Assembly: GCA_946803715.1 (NCBI GenBank)
Contig: CAMPET010000199.1
Location: forward strand, 109,834-136,095
Direction: 5' to 3'
Length of the DNA: 26,262 nt
Origin: Beroe ovata
Lineage: Eukaryota; Ctenophora; Nuda; Beroida; Beroidae
Position numbers and translations under genes: made by a program. Under the pieces are notes generated by a model. That model had not been told where the DNA came from and did not search any database. It saw only the letters and a program-made list of their open reading frames with translations. This document shows positions 18,454 through 26,262 of the stretch, in pieces; positions within the stretch are counted from its first letter, which is position 1; every line of letters starts with the position of its first letter.

Positions 18454-19604
18454 CATCAAATTGTCAGGTAAGAAACTTCAATGATTTTACATAACCAATT
18501 TGAACAGTTTGTTATAATACAAAATATAAGAGTGAAAAACCCACAAGATTGACAAAATCAAATACACACAAAATCTATTATCCAAGATGAAGCGGTAAAT
18601 GTATGAGGAGACAAGGTAGATGACACAGGAAGGAGACACAAGTAGGTGACGATGTTAAACCAACAACAACTGCAGGTCTTGAGTCAAGAGAACACGACAA
18701 AAAATCAAGAAAGTTCGATATCTACTTTGATTATATGAAATCTATCACTACACTACTTCAATAGTTCAATGAAGACAAAATAACAAGGATATTCGATTGG
18801 TTAGCTCGATTTTTGGTGTTCTAGTGACGACTTCTTTGGTCGTTGTCCGGTCGGTAGAAACACACTTAGCAGGAAGACAATGGCAAAACAGATCTGTGGA
18901 ACCCAGTACATGCTCGACCAAACCTGTGCAAGTGTAATTAGTGATTCTTAATTAGTAATTAATTAATATCTTCAGTTCAAAATGAAGTCCAAAAATAAAA
19001 GTAAACCAGCACACTCGATAGTGGATAAATGGACATAGTAAGGCTGGACATAGCACACTGGTAAACCAGTAAAAGTCTGGTTTTCCAAAAAAATGCTCTT
19101 CATCTCATGTTTCACACGTCACACACCTTGAGAATCCTATCTAGATCCAGAATGTAGAAAGGGGTAAGGAATATGCAGGAGAGCAGCCGTATTGACAACC
19201 ACATCACAACACGGTAAATCTGGGGAGGAAAATTATTGAATTTAGAGCTTAATGCGTATATGTTACTGTTTCAGTCTCAAAAACAGTTTGTTTCACTCTC
19301 AAAAACAGACCCTGTGTAAAAATGTTTCCTCTGAGGGTAGCGGGATTATTCCCATTATTCGATCAAATTCTTGGGTTTTCGCTTGGAAAAGGTGTGTGAA
19401 AGAGGGATCTCTTGGTAACTTTGATGATAAATAGGCCGAATAGTGTTGCTACAGTAAAATGTTCGTTACAACACTACTCGTCCTATTTATCATCAAAACG
19501 CTCGGAAAAGGAACGACCATTTTTTTGGATTTCTCAGCGATTCCACTCACCACTTCGTAGATATGACGCTGCTCCCTCGCCTTGAATGTGAGGTTCCCAA
19601 TCTT
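18454..19604. repeat. Copy 1 of a duplicated 1.1-kb segment (contig end)
   Basis: Starting at CATCAAATTGTCAGG this matches 19606-20660 almost throughout, with scattered substitutions, a 4-bp indel and larger intron indels. It holds the last MBOAT7 exon (18801-18923), the penultimate exon (19127-19219) and the 3' 54 bp of the exon before (19551-19604), where it stops at the n. Both full exons stay open; one coding change (Gln for Pro near the C-terminus) is visible. Most likely the other allele of the locus, not a second gene. Confidence 0.9.
19383..19511. mobile_element. Short palindromic insertion present in copy 1 only
   Basis: In the intron between the last-but-two and penultimate MBOAT7 exons, copy 1 carries sequence absent from copy 2. 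It contains 29-bp inverted arms with two mismatches (19420-19448, opening TTTGATGATAAATAGG, and 19469-19497). The insertion is bounded by a direct repeat TTGGAAAAGG / TCGGAAAAGG (19383-19392 and 19502-19511) of which copy 2 has one. This looks like a tiny MITE with a target-site duplication. Confidence 0.55.
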
Positions 19605-19605
19605 N
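19605..19605. other. Single-n contig join
   Basis: One undetermined base separates the two copies of the duplicated segment. Copy 1 ends here in mid-exon and copy 2 begins in the 3' flank of the same gene. Confidence 0.95.
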
Positions 19606-20660
19606 CATCAAATTGTCAGGTAAGAAACTTCAATGATTCTACATAACCAATTTGAACAGTTTGTTATAATACAAAATATACGTAAGAGTGAAAAACCCAC
19701 AAGATTGACAAAATCAAATATACACCGAATCTATTATCCAAGATGAAGCAGTAATTGTATGAGGAGACAAGGTAGGAGACACAGGAAGGAGACACAGGAA
19801 GGTGACGATGTTTAACCAACAACAACTGCAGGTCTTGAGTCAAGAGAACATGACAAAAAATCAAGAAAGTTCGATATCTACTTTGATTATATGAAATCTA
19901 TCACTATAATACTACTTCATTAGTCCAATGAAGACAAAATAACAAGGATATTCGATTGGTTAGCTCGATTTTGGGTGTTCTAGTGACGACTTCTTTGGCC
20001 GTTGTCCGGTCGGTAGAAACACACTTAGCAGGAAGACAATGGCGAAACAGATCTGTGGAACCCAGTACATGCTCGACCAAACCTGTGCGAGTGTAATTAG
20101 TGATTCTTAATTAGTAATTAATTAATATCTTCAGTTCAAAATGAAGTCCAAAAAATAAAAGCAAAACCGAAAAGGTAAGTCAGCCAGTGTAAGGCTGGAT
20201 AGAGCACACAGCACACTGGATAGTGGATAACTAGTATAAGGCTGGACATAGCACACTGGTAAACCAGTTTTCCGAAAAAAGCTCTTCACCCGTCACTTAC
20301 CTTGAGAATCCTATCTAGATCTAGAATGTAGAAAGGGGTAAGGAATATGCAGGATAGCAGCCGTATAGACAACCACATCACAACACGGTAAATCTGGGGA
20401 GTAAGAATTATTGAATTTCGAGCTAAAAGACCTCAAAAACAAACCATGAGTAACATTACTAGACCATCAGAGGTTCGGAATTCAGAGTCATGAGAAAAGT
20501 TCTCTCCGAGGGAAGCAGGATAGGATCATCATTCGATCAGATTCGTGGGTTTTTGCTTGGGAGAGGAACGACAATTTTCTCTGGATTTCTCAGCGATTCC
20601 ACTCACCACTTCGTAGATATGACTCTGCTCCCTCGCCTTGAATGTGAGGTTCCCAATCTT
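19606..20660. repeat. Copy 2 of the duplicated segment (intact MBOAT7 3' end)
   Basis: This copy continues without a break into the rest of MBOAT7 at 20661, so it is the one attached to the complete gene. It is about 100 bp shorter than copy 1, mainly because it lacks the palindromic insertion. Confidence 0.9.
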
Positions 20661-22418
20661 CTGCTGCACTTTCATCATTGGTGCAGCACTGAAGAAGGTC
20701 AGGTAGTATCCGGGCCGTACCCCGTGCCAGAATGCACTAACTCCAAACACAAAGTCAGTCCGAACTGTTGAAAACAGGTGTTATGCGTGAGTTGACAAGT
20801 GTTCCAACATAGGTATTGAATGGTAAGGATAATTCGATTTTTATCGCTGAATCTCTAACTTGATTTGGGGAGGTGAGTAGTATCGTAGACATATGTTTTC
20901 ATCCATTGCTGCACTGTTTTATTCCACGCTCTGACACAGTCACTCAGTTCCCACCTTATTTCAGTCTGGGAGGTTGTGTGAGTTTCATCAAAATGCTGCT
21001 ACGCGACACTTGATAATTCTAGAGATGTCGAAATTTTCTACCCACATTCCAAATATCGATATTGACGATTGAGCTGTAATCGACAACTCCATCCTTTTCA
21101 ACAGTTCCAAGGTTACACGCGATACAGATTCCTTCTGCTAGCACCCATCCACCGTAAAACTTCATCCTGTAGTGAAAAAAATATCTTCTCTTCCTTAGTA
21201 TTGCACCGGGCAAATGAAATTGATTCAGGATGACATATCACATAATGGATGTAAAAATCACTAACTTGAACGTCCAAAACCCGAGGAATTGGTAGAAGAA
21301 CTTGTATGTGAATGGTTTGTCGAGGAACTCATCAGTCAGAGTGAAGTCGAGTGGATTGACAGTGTTGAGGAAAGCGTATATCGGTACAATGAGAAGGAGT
21401 GGTCTAATGTGCCACATTGCTAGTTTGGAGGACCGAATCAGGGTCTTGGAGTTTAACTGAAGTTCATGTGGAAATCTCAATCACACGGAGTAAAAATGTG
21501 CCGATCATGCAGAAATAGCACACGAGCGTCGAGCATGAAACCCCATCACAAGAAGCTCACCATGTTTATGTAGGTTTTGTAAGTGAAGAATGGTCCTGTC
21601 CAGTAGCCGACAAAACAGAAGCAGTACCCGACGAACTGGAAAAAAGAACAGATCTGACTGGGCTGACTGTCCTTGTTATCGCCGTCCGATAACCTGTCCA
21701 GTTGGTAATCGTAACCGAAACTGCATACCTGGCATGCAGCAGAATCATGTGAACGAAAACATGAAATGCTTTAAAATGTTTTCGTTCATACGTTTTCTTT
21801 AATGAAGCTCGAAAAAAGGATTGCATTGTGATAAAGAGAGTTTCTGATCCCACATCATACCTACTAAGTAGCTCTCGACACACACACACACACATACCCT
21901 GAGCACTCGACAGACGCACATACCCTGAGCACTCGACACAAACACATAGCTCTCGACACACATAGCTCTTGACACACATAGCTCTCGACACACACACATA
22001 CCCTGAGGACCATGAGAAGGAGAACACCGTCCACCAGGTAGGACGGTACGAACATCTCGGAGAAAACCAGGAGTTTGAAGATGAGGAGGAGTGAGAAAGT
22101 GGTGTGAAACAGAACTCGTCCAGCGAGCCTCTTCGGGCAGCAGAGAAGGGTGAGATAGGAGAAGAGACAGAGACACAGTGGTACAAGAGTGTCCATCTTA
22201 CAGATGATATAGGTTTGTATCAGGGCGACGGTGATACTAAAAAACTGGGGAATTGGGATTATTGGTTACAAGACTATAGTGAAAATAGTGAGAAATGTCC
22301 AATCCCCGGGTGATGTTTGTACCTGCTTGAACGTAGGACAGGGAATATATTTCACGGTAAGGGCCGCAGGAAATGATGAAATGAGAAGACCAAGGAATGC
22401 TACATTGTCGTCTTGCAT
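19960..22418 (-). CDS. MBOAT7: MBOAT7-like lysophospholipid (lysophosphatidylinositol) acyltransferase
   Basis: Multi-pass ER-membrane acyltransferase of the Lands cycle; human MBOAT7 puts arachidonate on lysophosphatidylinositol. Nine exons in phase: 22323-22418, 22002-22244, 21561-21635, 21266-21456, 21046-21166, 20860-20965, 20607-20764, 20301-20393 and 19960-20082; 401 residues (human 472). Hallmarks: FVGYWTGPFFTYKTY (MBOAT GPFFxYxxY), MKFYGGWVLAEGICIA, NIDIWN with a downstream RAWNKTVQQW bearing the conserved Asn257, and SAFWHGVRPGYYLTF with catalytic His291. The C-terminus keeps IRLLSCIFLTPF, ILKVWSSMYW and a basic tail PTGQRPKKSS. These match MBOAT7 better than LPCAT3, especially GPFF...YKTY and the NID segment. 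Signal-like TM helices alternate with short loops. The ATG directly follows CCAATTCCATTCAG. Intron 1 is 78 nt, a multiple of three with one in-frame stop. Confidence 0.93.
21872..22007. repeat. Minisatellite copying the exon-2 splice donor of MBOAT7
   Basis: Tandem units of GCTCTCGACACACATA and related forms, with CA runs. The string CACATACCCTGAG occurs at 21891-21903, 21917-21929 and 21995-22007. The last is the true exon 2 / intron 2 boundary (AGG/GTATGTG on the minus strand), so the array contains two extra copies of that donor. Confidence 0.88.
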
Positions 22419-22949
22419 CTGAATGGAATTGGTGCATCTGTGAGACATTGAGAGAATCGTGCTTTATTCAATCCGGTGGCAAAGAACTTACAATTTCTCG
22501 AAAGTCTTCATAGTATTTCAGCAACCCTTCCATTCCTATATGGAATAAAATTCTTTTACCCTTTAATTTCATTTTCGCGCGTTAGTGTGAACAGACGCAA
22601 TACAACATGCATTTTTACTAGTTACCATTAAACCTAATACTTTTCGGAAAAATCATTTAGCATATTGTGCCTCATAGAATACGAAATACACACAGTACTA
22701 TTTGATGTCCAGATTAAGATAATAACTGCAGTTTGAAATGTTCAATTAAACAGAATTGTTTGTTTCTGTGTCAGGGATAGCAGAATCTTTTTTCTTTATT
22801 TGCTTGAATTCTCTGATATTAGCACAGAATAGATTGGTCAAATAATTTAGTCAGAAGATATCAAGGTCATTTGCTAATGGGTAGAATAAAACAATCCCAT
22901 GTCACACAAATAGGGTGATCTGTTCGGTACAATGTCAATTCTGAGTATT
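22419..22949. other. Intergenic gap BIRC5 to MBOAT7
   Basis: These 531 bp lie between two minus-strand genes. AATAAA on the minus strand at 22795-22800, 150 nt beyond the BIRC5 stop, is a plausible poly(A) signal. Nothing else is recognisable. Confidence 0.5.
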
Positions 22950-24142
22950 TTACTCAAGGTAGTTTTCTTTGATGGTCTCATAAAACGATTCTTTTTGAGA
23001 GGTCAGATACTTCATTTCCTCCTGGGTCTGATATCTCTGCAGAATATTCATTTCTTGAATAATCGATAAACTGCAAGTTGATTGATAGTATTATACTAGA
23101 CATAAGTGAATCAGACTGTTTATTCATCCCAGCTACAGAAATAAATCAGAAGTACCTAAGCTTATGGTACTCACACTATCAGTTCCTAGCATTAATTACA
23201 GTTGTGCTTAATTCAAGAGATTAAGCTGGTTTCTTAGTTAAGATCACCATACTCCAGTTCATGAGTTACACCTTTGAGAGCCTTAAATCACCAATAAACA
23301 GTTTACCTTTATCTGTATTATGTATCACTGGTAAAGGAGAGGATTTCAGAGCACTTTTTAAAGGAGCTCTAGAGGCTTCATGTGGGGCTGGGTTATCCCA
23401 TGATGAATTGGGAGAGAAAGTCAGGCAACTATTTCTTGTTAGAGAAAGTCTGACTCGCTTAGGATGTGGAAAATTTTCAGGACCTTCAACTGGGTCCTTA
23501 TCATCTTGTACATAACTCTGCAATAAAGCATACACTTAGGACTTTCAGCTAGGATGAAATAGTGATTGATGATTTCTGTAGCTGGGATTACTATTCATAA
23601 AACTTACAATATAGTTGTTTCTCCTCTCCTTTTCAATTTCAGCATATTCATACAAGGTTATTGATGATTGAAGATCTTTTCCATAATCACTATATTTGCA
23701 GTCCTTGCTCCTTCTTAAATGTTCCTCTCTAAAACAAACTGCTATAAAGAAATTTGCCACCAATACAGTTAAGAGACAAAAGCCATGGAATTATCAGAAC
23801 AGAAAGCATACAAGGCATTAATTCTTACACTGGGTCGTCCCCTTCCTCAAAGCCACATATTGTCCTGCAACAGAAGAAGCATCTAGCTGTGTCTTTCTCA
23901 TCAGGATCTGGAACATGGTAAAACCCTGCAGAAACCATCTGAAAATAGAATGAACATTGAACAAATGTACAGATAGATTTCAAAATGGTAGCTACTCATT
24001 GGACACTTATCTGATTCATCAATAAACCCACTTTTACAACTGAACATGATGATTTAGAGTTGAAAGGCCACTTTTTAAATGATTTCTTCCTCACAACCGG
24101 ATTCCACATGGACAAGTGAAGATCAATGCTATCTTGATCCAT
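22950..24142 (-). CDS. BIRC5: Survivin-type single-BIR protein
   Basis: Survivin is the BIR subunit of the chromosomal passenger complex, reading phosphorylated histone H3 and guiding Aurora B at centromeres. Five exons in phase: 24032-24142, 23829-23938, 23608-23728, 23307-23517 and 22950-23053; about 218 residues (human 142). The BIR domain is complete: SFKKWPF (residues 21-27), MVSAGFYHVPD, CFFC with Cys57 and Cys60, GDDPVEEH with His77, and Cys84, the same numbering as human survivin. Then comes the helix LQSSITLYEYAEIEKERRNN. Exon 4 adds about 70 Ser/Pro/basic residues not present in vertebrate survivin. The last exon is a coiled-coil helix (QRYQTQEEMKYLTSQKESFY), as at the survivin C-terminus. 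Its start is uncertain: 23053 keeps frame, while a stronger acceptor at 23070 does not. The ATG at 24142 is 8 nt after ACAATTTCAG; an in-frame ATG at 24190 is an alternative. Confidence 0.93.
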
Positions 24143-24520
24143 AATTGCAACTGAAATTGTTTTGCTCAAAATATGCTTTGCTTTCTGCATTCCATTTGAA
24201 GTTAAAACTTTGGATTACACTAAAAGTAGGAAATGTGGCAAAAAACTTAAAATAAGAGTAAGACGAATATAATCTATTTTGATGCAAATTAAAAATCAGA
24301 TAGATGAGATAATATTAAATATTTAGGGTATGAAACCAAAACAATCAATCGTCAAAATTTATTCAACACAATCTCGAACACTTAGAAATGCAGCCTTTTT
24401 GCTAAGGTGTTCACTGCCTATTGCCAATAATTGATTGACAGTTACAGTTGACAGATGGGTATATTTTTTCTCTTAGCTACTTAAAATGAGCCCTCAGATG
24501 ACAGATGATAAAAACTACAG
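24143..24520. other. Upstream region of BIRC5
   Basis: AT-rich 5' flank between survivin and the foldback element. It includes an in-frame upstream ATG (24190) and no recognisable promoter box. Confidence 0.35.
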
Positions 24521-24773
24521 AAGCGCGCGCAAAACAGTGGACAGATAACCCATAATACATGACATCCGGCATTTGGCAATAACATTGTTGTCTGGCGATG
24601 CTAGACCGCGACTGCTGATGCAAACTGAGAATAAGTTTTCGCCTCGCGCGCAAAACGAATTTCTCGACATGAGGGTTTATCAGTTTATTTTTGATCGACA
24701 ATAACATAACATTGCATTGTGGCCGGTGCAATTTTAAAGCGCGCTGATGCAATGCCGTTGTCAGATGTAACCT

Positions 24774-24864
24774 GACCTGTTTCTCGCGCGCGGCGCGCGC
24801 GCCTTCATCGAATGAAGGCGCTTTCATCGATGAAGGCGCGCGCGCCGCGCGCGAGAAACAGGTC
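24774..24864. repeat. Perfect 38-bp-arm hairpin
   Basis: Arms 24774-24811 and 24827-24864 are exact reverse complements, beginning GACCTGTTTCTCGCGCGC and ending CCTTCATCGA, around a 15-nt spacer that itself repeats TGAAGG/TTTCA. The arms are mostly alternating GC. It sits at the centre of the foldback element. Confidence 0.97.
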
Positions 24865-25140
24865 AACTGGCCTATAGTGAGGTAACATCTGACATGGTCA
24901 ACAATGCCGGATAAGAATATAAAATATCATCAACCTACTTATACTGTTTATTTGCGCGCGTCTTCAGCTTCATATCGAATGCTTGATTGTCGATCGATGA
25001 TAGACCCTGTCGAAAATTTCGTTTTGCGCGTGCGCGGCGCAAACTTATTCTCAAACTTATTCTCAGACGCAAGCCGCGCTTTGCGGCTTGCATCAGCGGT
25101 CTAGCATCGCCAGACAAATGCTTGACGGATTTTACCCAGC

Positions 25141-25310
25141 TACCCTTGCTGGCGGGATTTTATCCCTGGCGCGGGATTGAAAATCGCGCGCACCGACGGT
25201 AGAGTAAAATGTTGTAGGATTTCACCCTACCCTTGCTGGCGGGATTTTATCCCTGGCGGGCCGGGGCGGATTGAAAATCGCGCGCACCGACGGTAGGGTA
25301 AAATCCTACA
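25141..25310. repeat. Two-copy 87-bp tandem repeat
   Basis: The unit contains TACCCTTGCTGGCGGGATTT, TATCCCTGGCG, ATTGAAAATCGCGCGCACCG and ACGGTAG-GTAAAAT. Copy 2 (from about 25228) differs by a GGCCGGG insertion and few substitutions. TGTAGGATTTCACCCTACC (25213) and GGTAGGGTAAAATCCTACA (25292) add a further inverted pair around copy 2. Confidence 0.9.
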
Positions 25311-25531
25311 AAGTAAAATGCTACAAATCGAATGCCTGTTTGAAAGCGCGCGCGCCGTACGCAAGAAACAGTGGACAAATAACATCCGGCATTCCGGCAA
25401 GCGCGCTTACGACTGCACTCGAAGCACATGAAGCAAAATTTGGTGTCATATAAATATGTTCTGATATGAATCCTAGCAATTTTTGGTATGTCTCTCATCA
25501 AGTTATTAGCAAAATTGAAGGAGGTAATTAC

Positions 25532-25583
25532 CTTTCCAACAAGGATTGATTTAATGAATACCTGAGGGCTCATCCTCACATAG
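25532..25583 (-). CDS. Possible isolated exon, function unknown
   Basis: On the minus strand a TTTTCTTCTAG acceptor, an open 52-bp block (YVRMSPQVFIKSILVGK after one base) and an AAG/GTAATT donor form an exon-like unit. I find no neighbouring exon to pair it with; downstream lies the foldback element. It might be chance. Confidence 0.3.
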
Positions 25584-26059
25584 CTAGAAGAAAAGGAATT
25601 AACATTTATAATTAAAAGTATTCTTCTTTCCTAGTGATAATGGGTAGTGGACACCTTTGCGAAAGGTGGCGTTTTTCAGTGGCTGAGATGTATTGATGAA
25701 ATTTTCTTGAAATGTGTGATGGTTTATACCATAAATTCTTATCTTGTCTTATCTTATGAAATATGGCTATGATTTGAATCAATTATTTGTATAGGGCGTG
25801 ATCATGCACATTGCACGTCCAAAGTCCACCAATCACCATGTCGTTGTCAATTCACATAACTGTTTGTTTAATTAAAAAGCTCTTTATATGGGTTCCTTGA
25901 AAAATAATGTTAATTTTTGAAAATGCCACTGAATATTTGAGTTTTTATCTGTTTTTATAAAGGTTTTGTTATTTTAATCAACTCATAAAAAGCTCTGGCA
26001 ATTTAAACACCCCAAAAGCTGTGGTAGGTATTGGACTGTTGATGCCTGCACACCACTCA
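25584..26059. other. AT-rich contig end, no gene seen
   Basis: Open frames are short in both directions. A near-perfect palindrome CACCTTTGCGAAAGGTG occurs near 25650. The contig stops at the n at 26060. Confidence 0.4.
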
Positions 26060-26060
26060 N
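26060..26060. other. Single-n contig join
   Basis: One undetermined base; composition changes abruptly, from AT-rich noncoding DNA to a balanced-composition coding frame that is open from the first base after the n. Confidence 0.9.
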
Positions 26061-26262
26061 ATCAAATCTAACCCTAAGGCGTTCTTCGGCTTTGTCAAAC
26101 GGATGAGGAAGCTCATTTCAGAGATTGGTCTCCTCCTCAATGATCAGGGCAACGCTAAGTCTGACCCTCTTGCCATGGCTAACCTCCTGCAAGACAAGTT
26201 CACTGAGTCCTTCTCCGATCCGAACGCCCAGGGTATAAGCAACACTGTTTCACCACCCACCA
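26061..26262 (+). mobile_element. Non-LTR retrotransposon fragment, EN-RT linker region
   Basis: A single frame is open over all 202 bases: NPKAFFGFVKRMRK, then GLLLNDQGNAKSDP, and MANLLQDKFTESFSDP. The pattern NPKxFFxxVxxxR, an ND-x-G turn and an ANxLxxxFxxxF helix is the segment between the endonuclease and reverse transcriptase of CR1/RTE/Jockey-like elements. Neither domain core is within the window, so the clade cannot be named. The frame is intact as far as visible and is cut by the window end. It probably belongs to a repeat-bearing contig placed next to the gap. Confidence 0.75.

Larger units (their letters stand above)
24521..25410. mobile_element. GC-rich foldback element with multiple GCGCGC modules
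   Basis: A sharply bounded stretch dense in GCGCGC strings inside AT-rich flanks. It is centred on a large imperfect palindrome: TCTGGCGATGCTAGACCGC at 24591-24609 recurs as its reverse complement at 25096-25114, and between them GAGAATAAGTTT, the GCGCGCAAAACGAA motif, GATCGACAA and TCAGATGTAACCT also recur inverted. To the right lies an 87-bp tandem repeat, and a module with AAACAGTGGACA...ATAAC and CATCCGGCAT occurs at both ends (about 24531 and 25366) in direct orientation. There is no protein frame with family features. This is typical of non-autonomous foldback or composite MITE elements; the family is unknown to me. Confidence 0.7.

Noticed and set aside
18801-19604. A second, truncated acyltransferase gene
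   Set aside because: It ends exactly at the n and matches copy 2 too closely; a second allele is simpler than a second gene.
21566-22186. 206-codon minus frame rich in Cys, Val and Ser
   Set aside because: It runs through MBOAT7 exons 2 and 3 in a wrong frame and through the CA-rich minisatellite; the correct frame gives MBOAT motifs.
24521-25310. CRISPR-like array or prokaryotic element
   Set aside because: The repeats are inverted and nested with no regular spacers, and the context is a spliced animal genome.
24477-25579. Several frames of 60-130 codons on both strands, rich in Arg and Ala
   Set aside because: They arise from GCGCGC repeats inside the foldback element and have no domain features.
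1-26262. tRNA or rRNA genes
   Set aside because: I saw no B-box/A-box pairs with a foldable cloverleaf and no rRNA-like blocks, though short tRNAs could be missed by eye.

Overview
The window is nuclear DNA from a multicellular animal. It is AT-rich, its genes are split by short GT-AG introns, and the proteins are animal ones (class A GPCR, SOX HMG box, CPSF4, IWS1, MBOAT7-type acyltransferase, survivin). Genes are small and close together and introns are mostly 80-800 bp, which suggests a compact invertebrate genome, possibly an early-branching lineage such as a sponge or ctenophore. The phylum cannot be fixed from sequence alone. I rebuilt gene models by joining open frames across GT/AG sites with matching phase; protein names rest on motif recognition, not on a search.

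Layout. 45-2176 (+): last three exons of a class A GPCR, with a mariner-like MITE in its second intron. 2177-5695: mostly featureless, with a CCAAT/E-box cluster near 5070-5118. 5696-7314, perhaps to 8631 (+): a SOX factor. 9200-11636 (-): CPSF4. 11860-12451 (-): a two-exon gene of unknown function. 12959-13879 (+): a single-exon, degenerate cytosolic-type sulfotransferase. 13986-15731 (-): mitochondrial ribosomal protein uL4m, with its C-terminus unaccounted for. 16101-18050 (-): IWS1. 19960-22418 (-): MBOAT7-like lysophospholipid acyltransferase. 22950-24142 (-): survivin (BIRC5). 24521-25410: a GC-rich foldback element with a perfect 38-bp-arm hairpin. 26061-26262: a retrotransposon fragment.

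Two single-base gaps (n at 19605 and 26060) mark contig joins. At the first join about 1.1 kb is present twice (18454-19604 and 19606-20660) with allele-like differences. The simplest reading is two haplotypes of one locus, so the extra MBOAT7 3' end is probably an assembly product.

The genes form no single pathway; they are a mix of housekeeping (mRNA 3' processing, transcription elongation, mitochondrial translation, phospholipid remodelling, chromosome segregation) and regulatory genes. BIRC5, MBOAT7, IWS1 and MRPL4 run in tandem on the minus strand with gaps of about 0.4-0.75 kb (using the complete MBOAT7 copy and discounting the duplicate). Most start codons lie 0-9 nt downstream of a splice-acceptor-like sequence. 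This would fit spliced-leader trans-splicing, or otherwise noncoding first exons.
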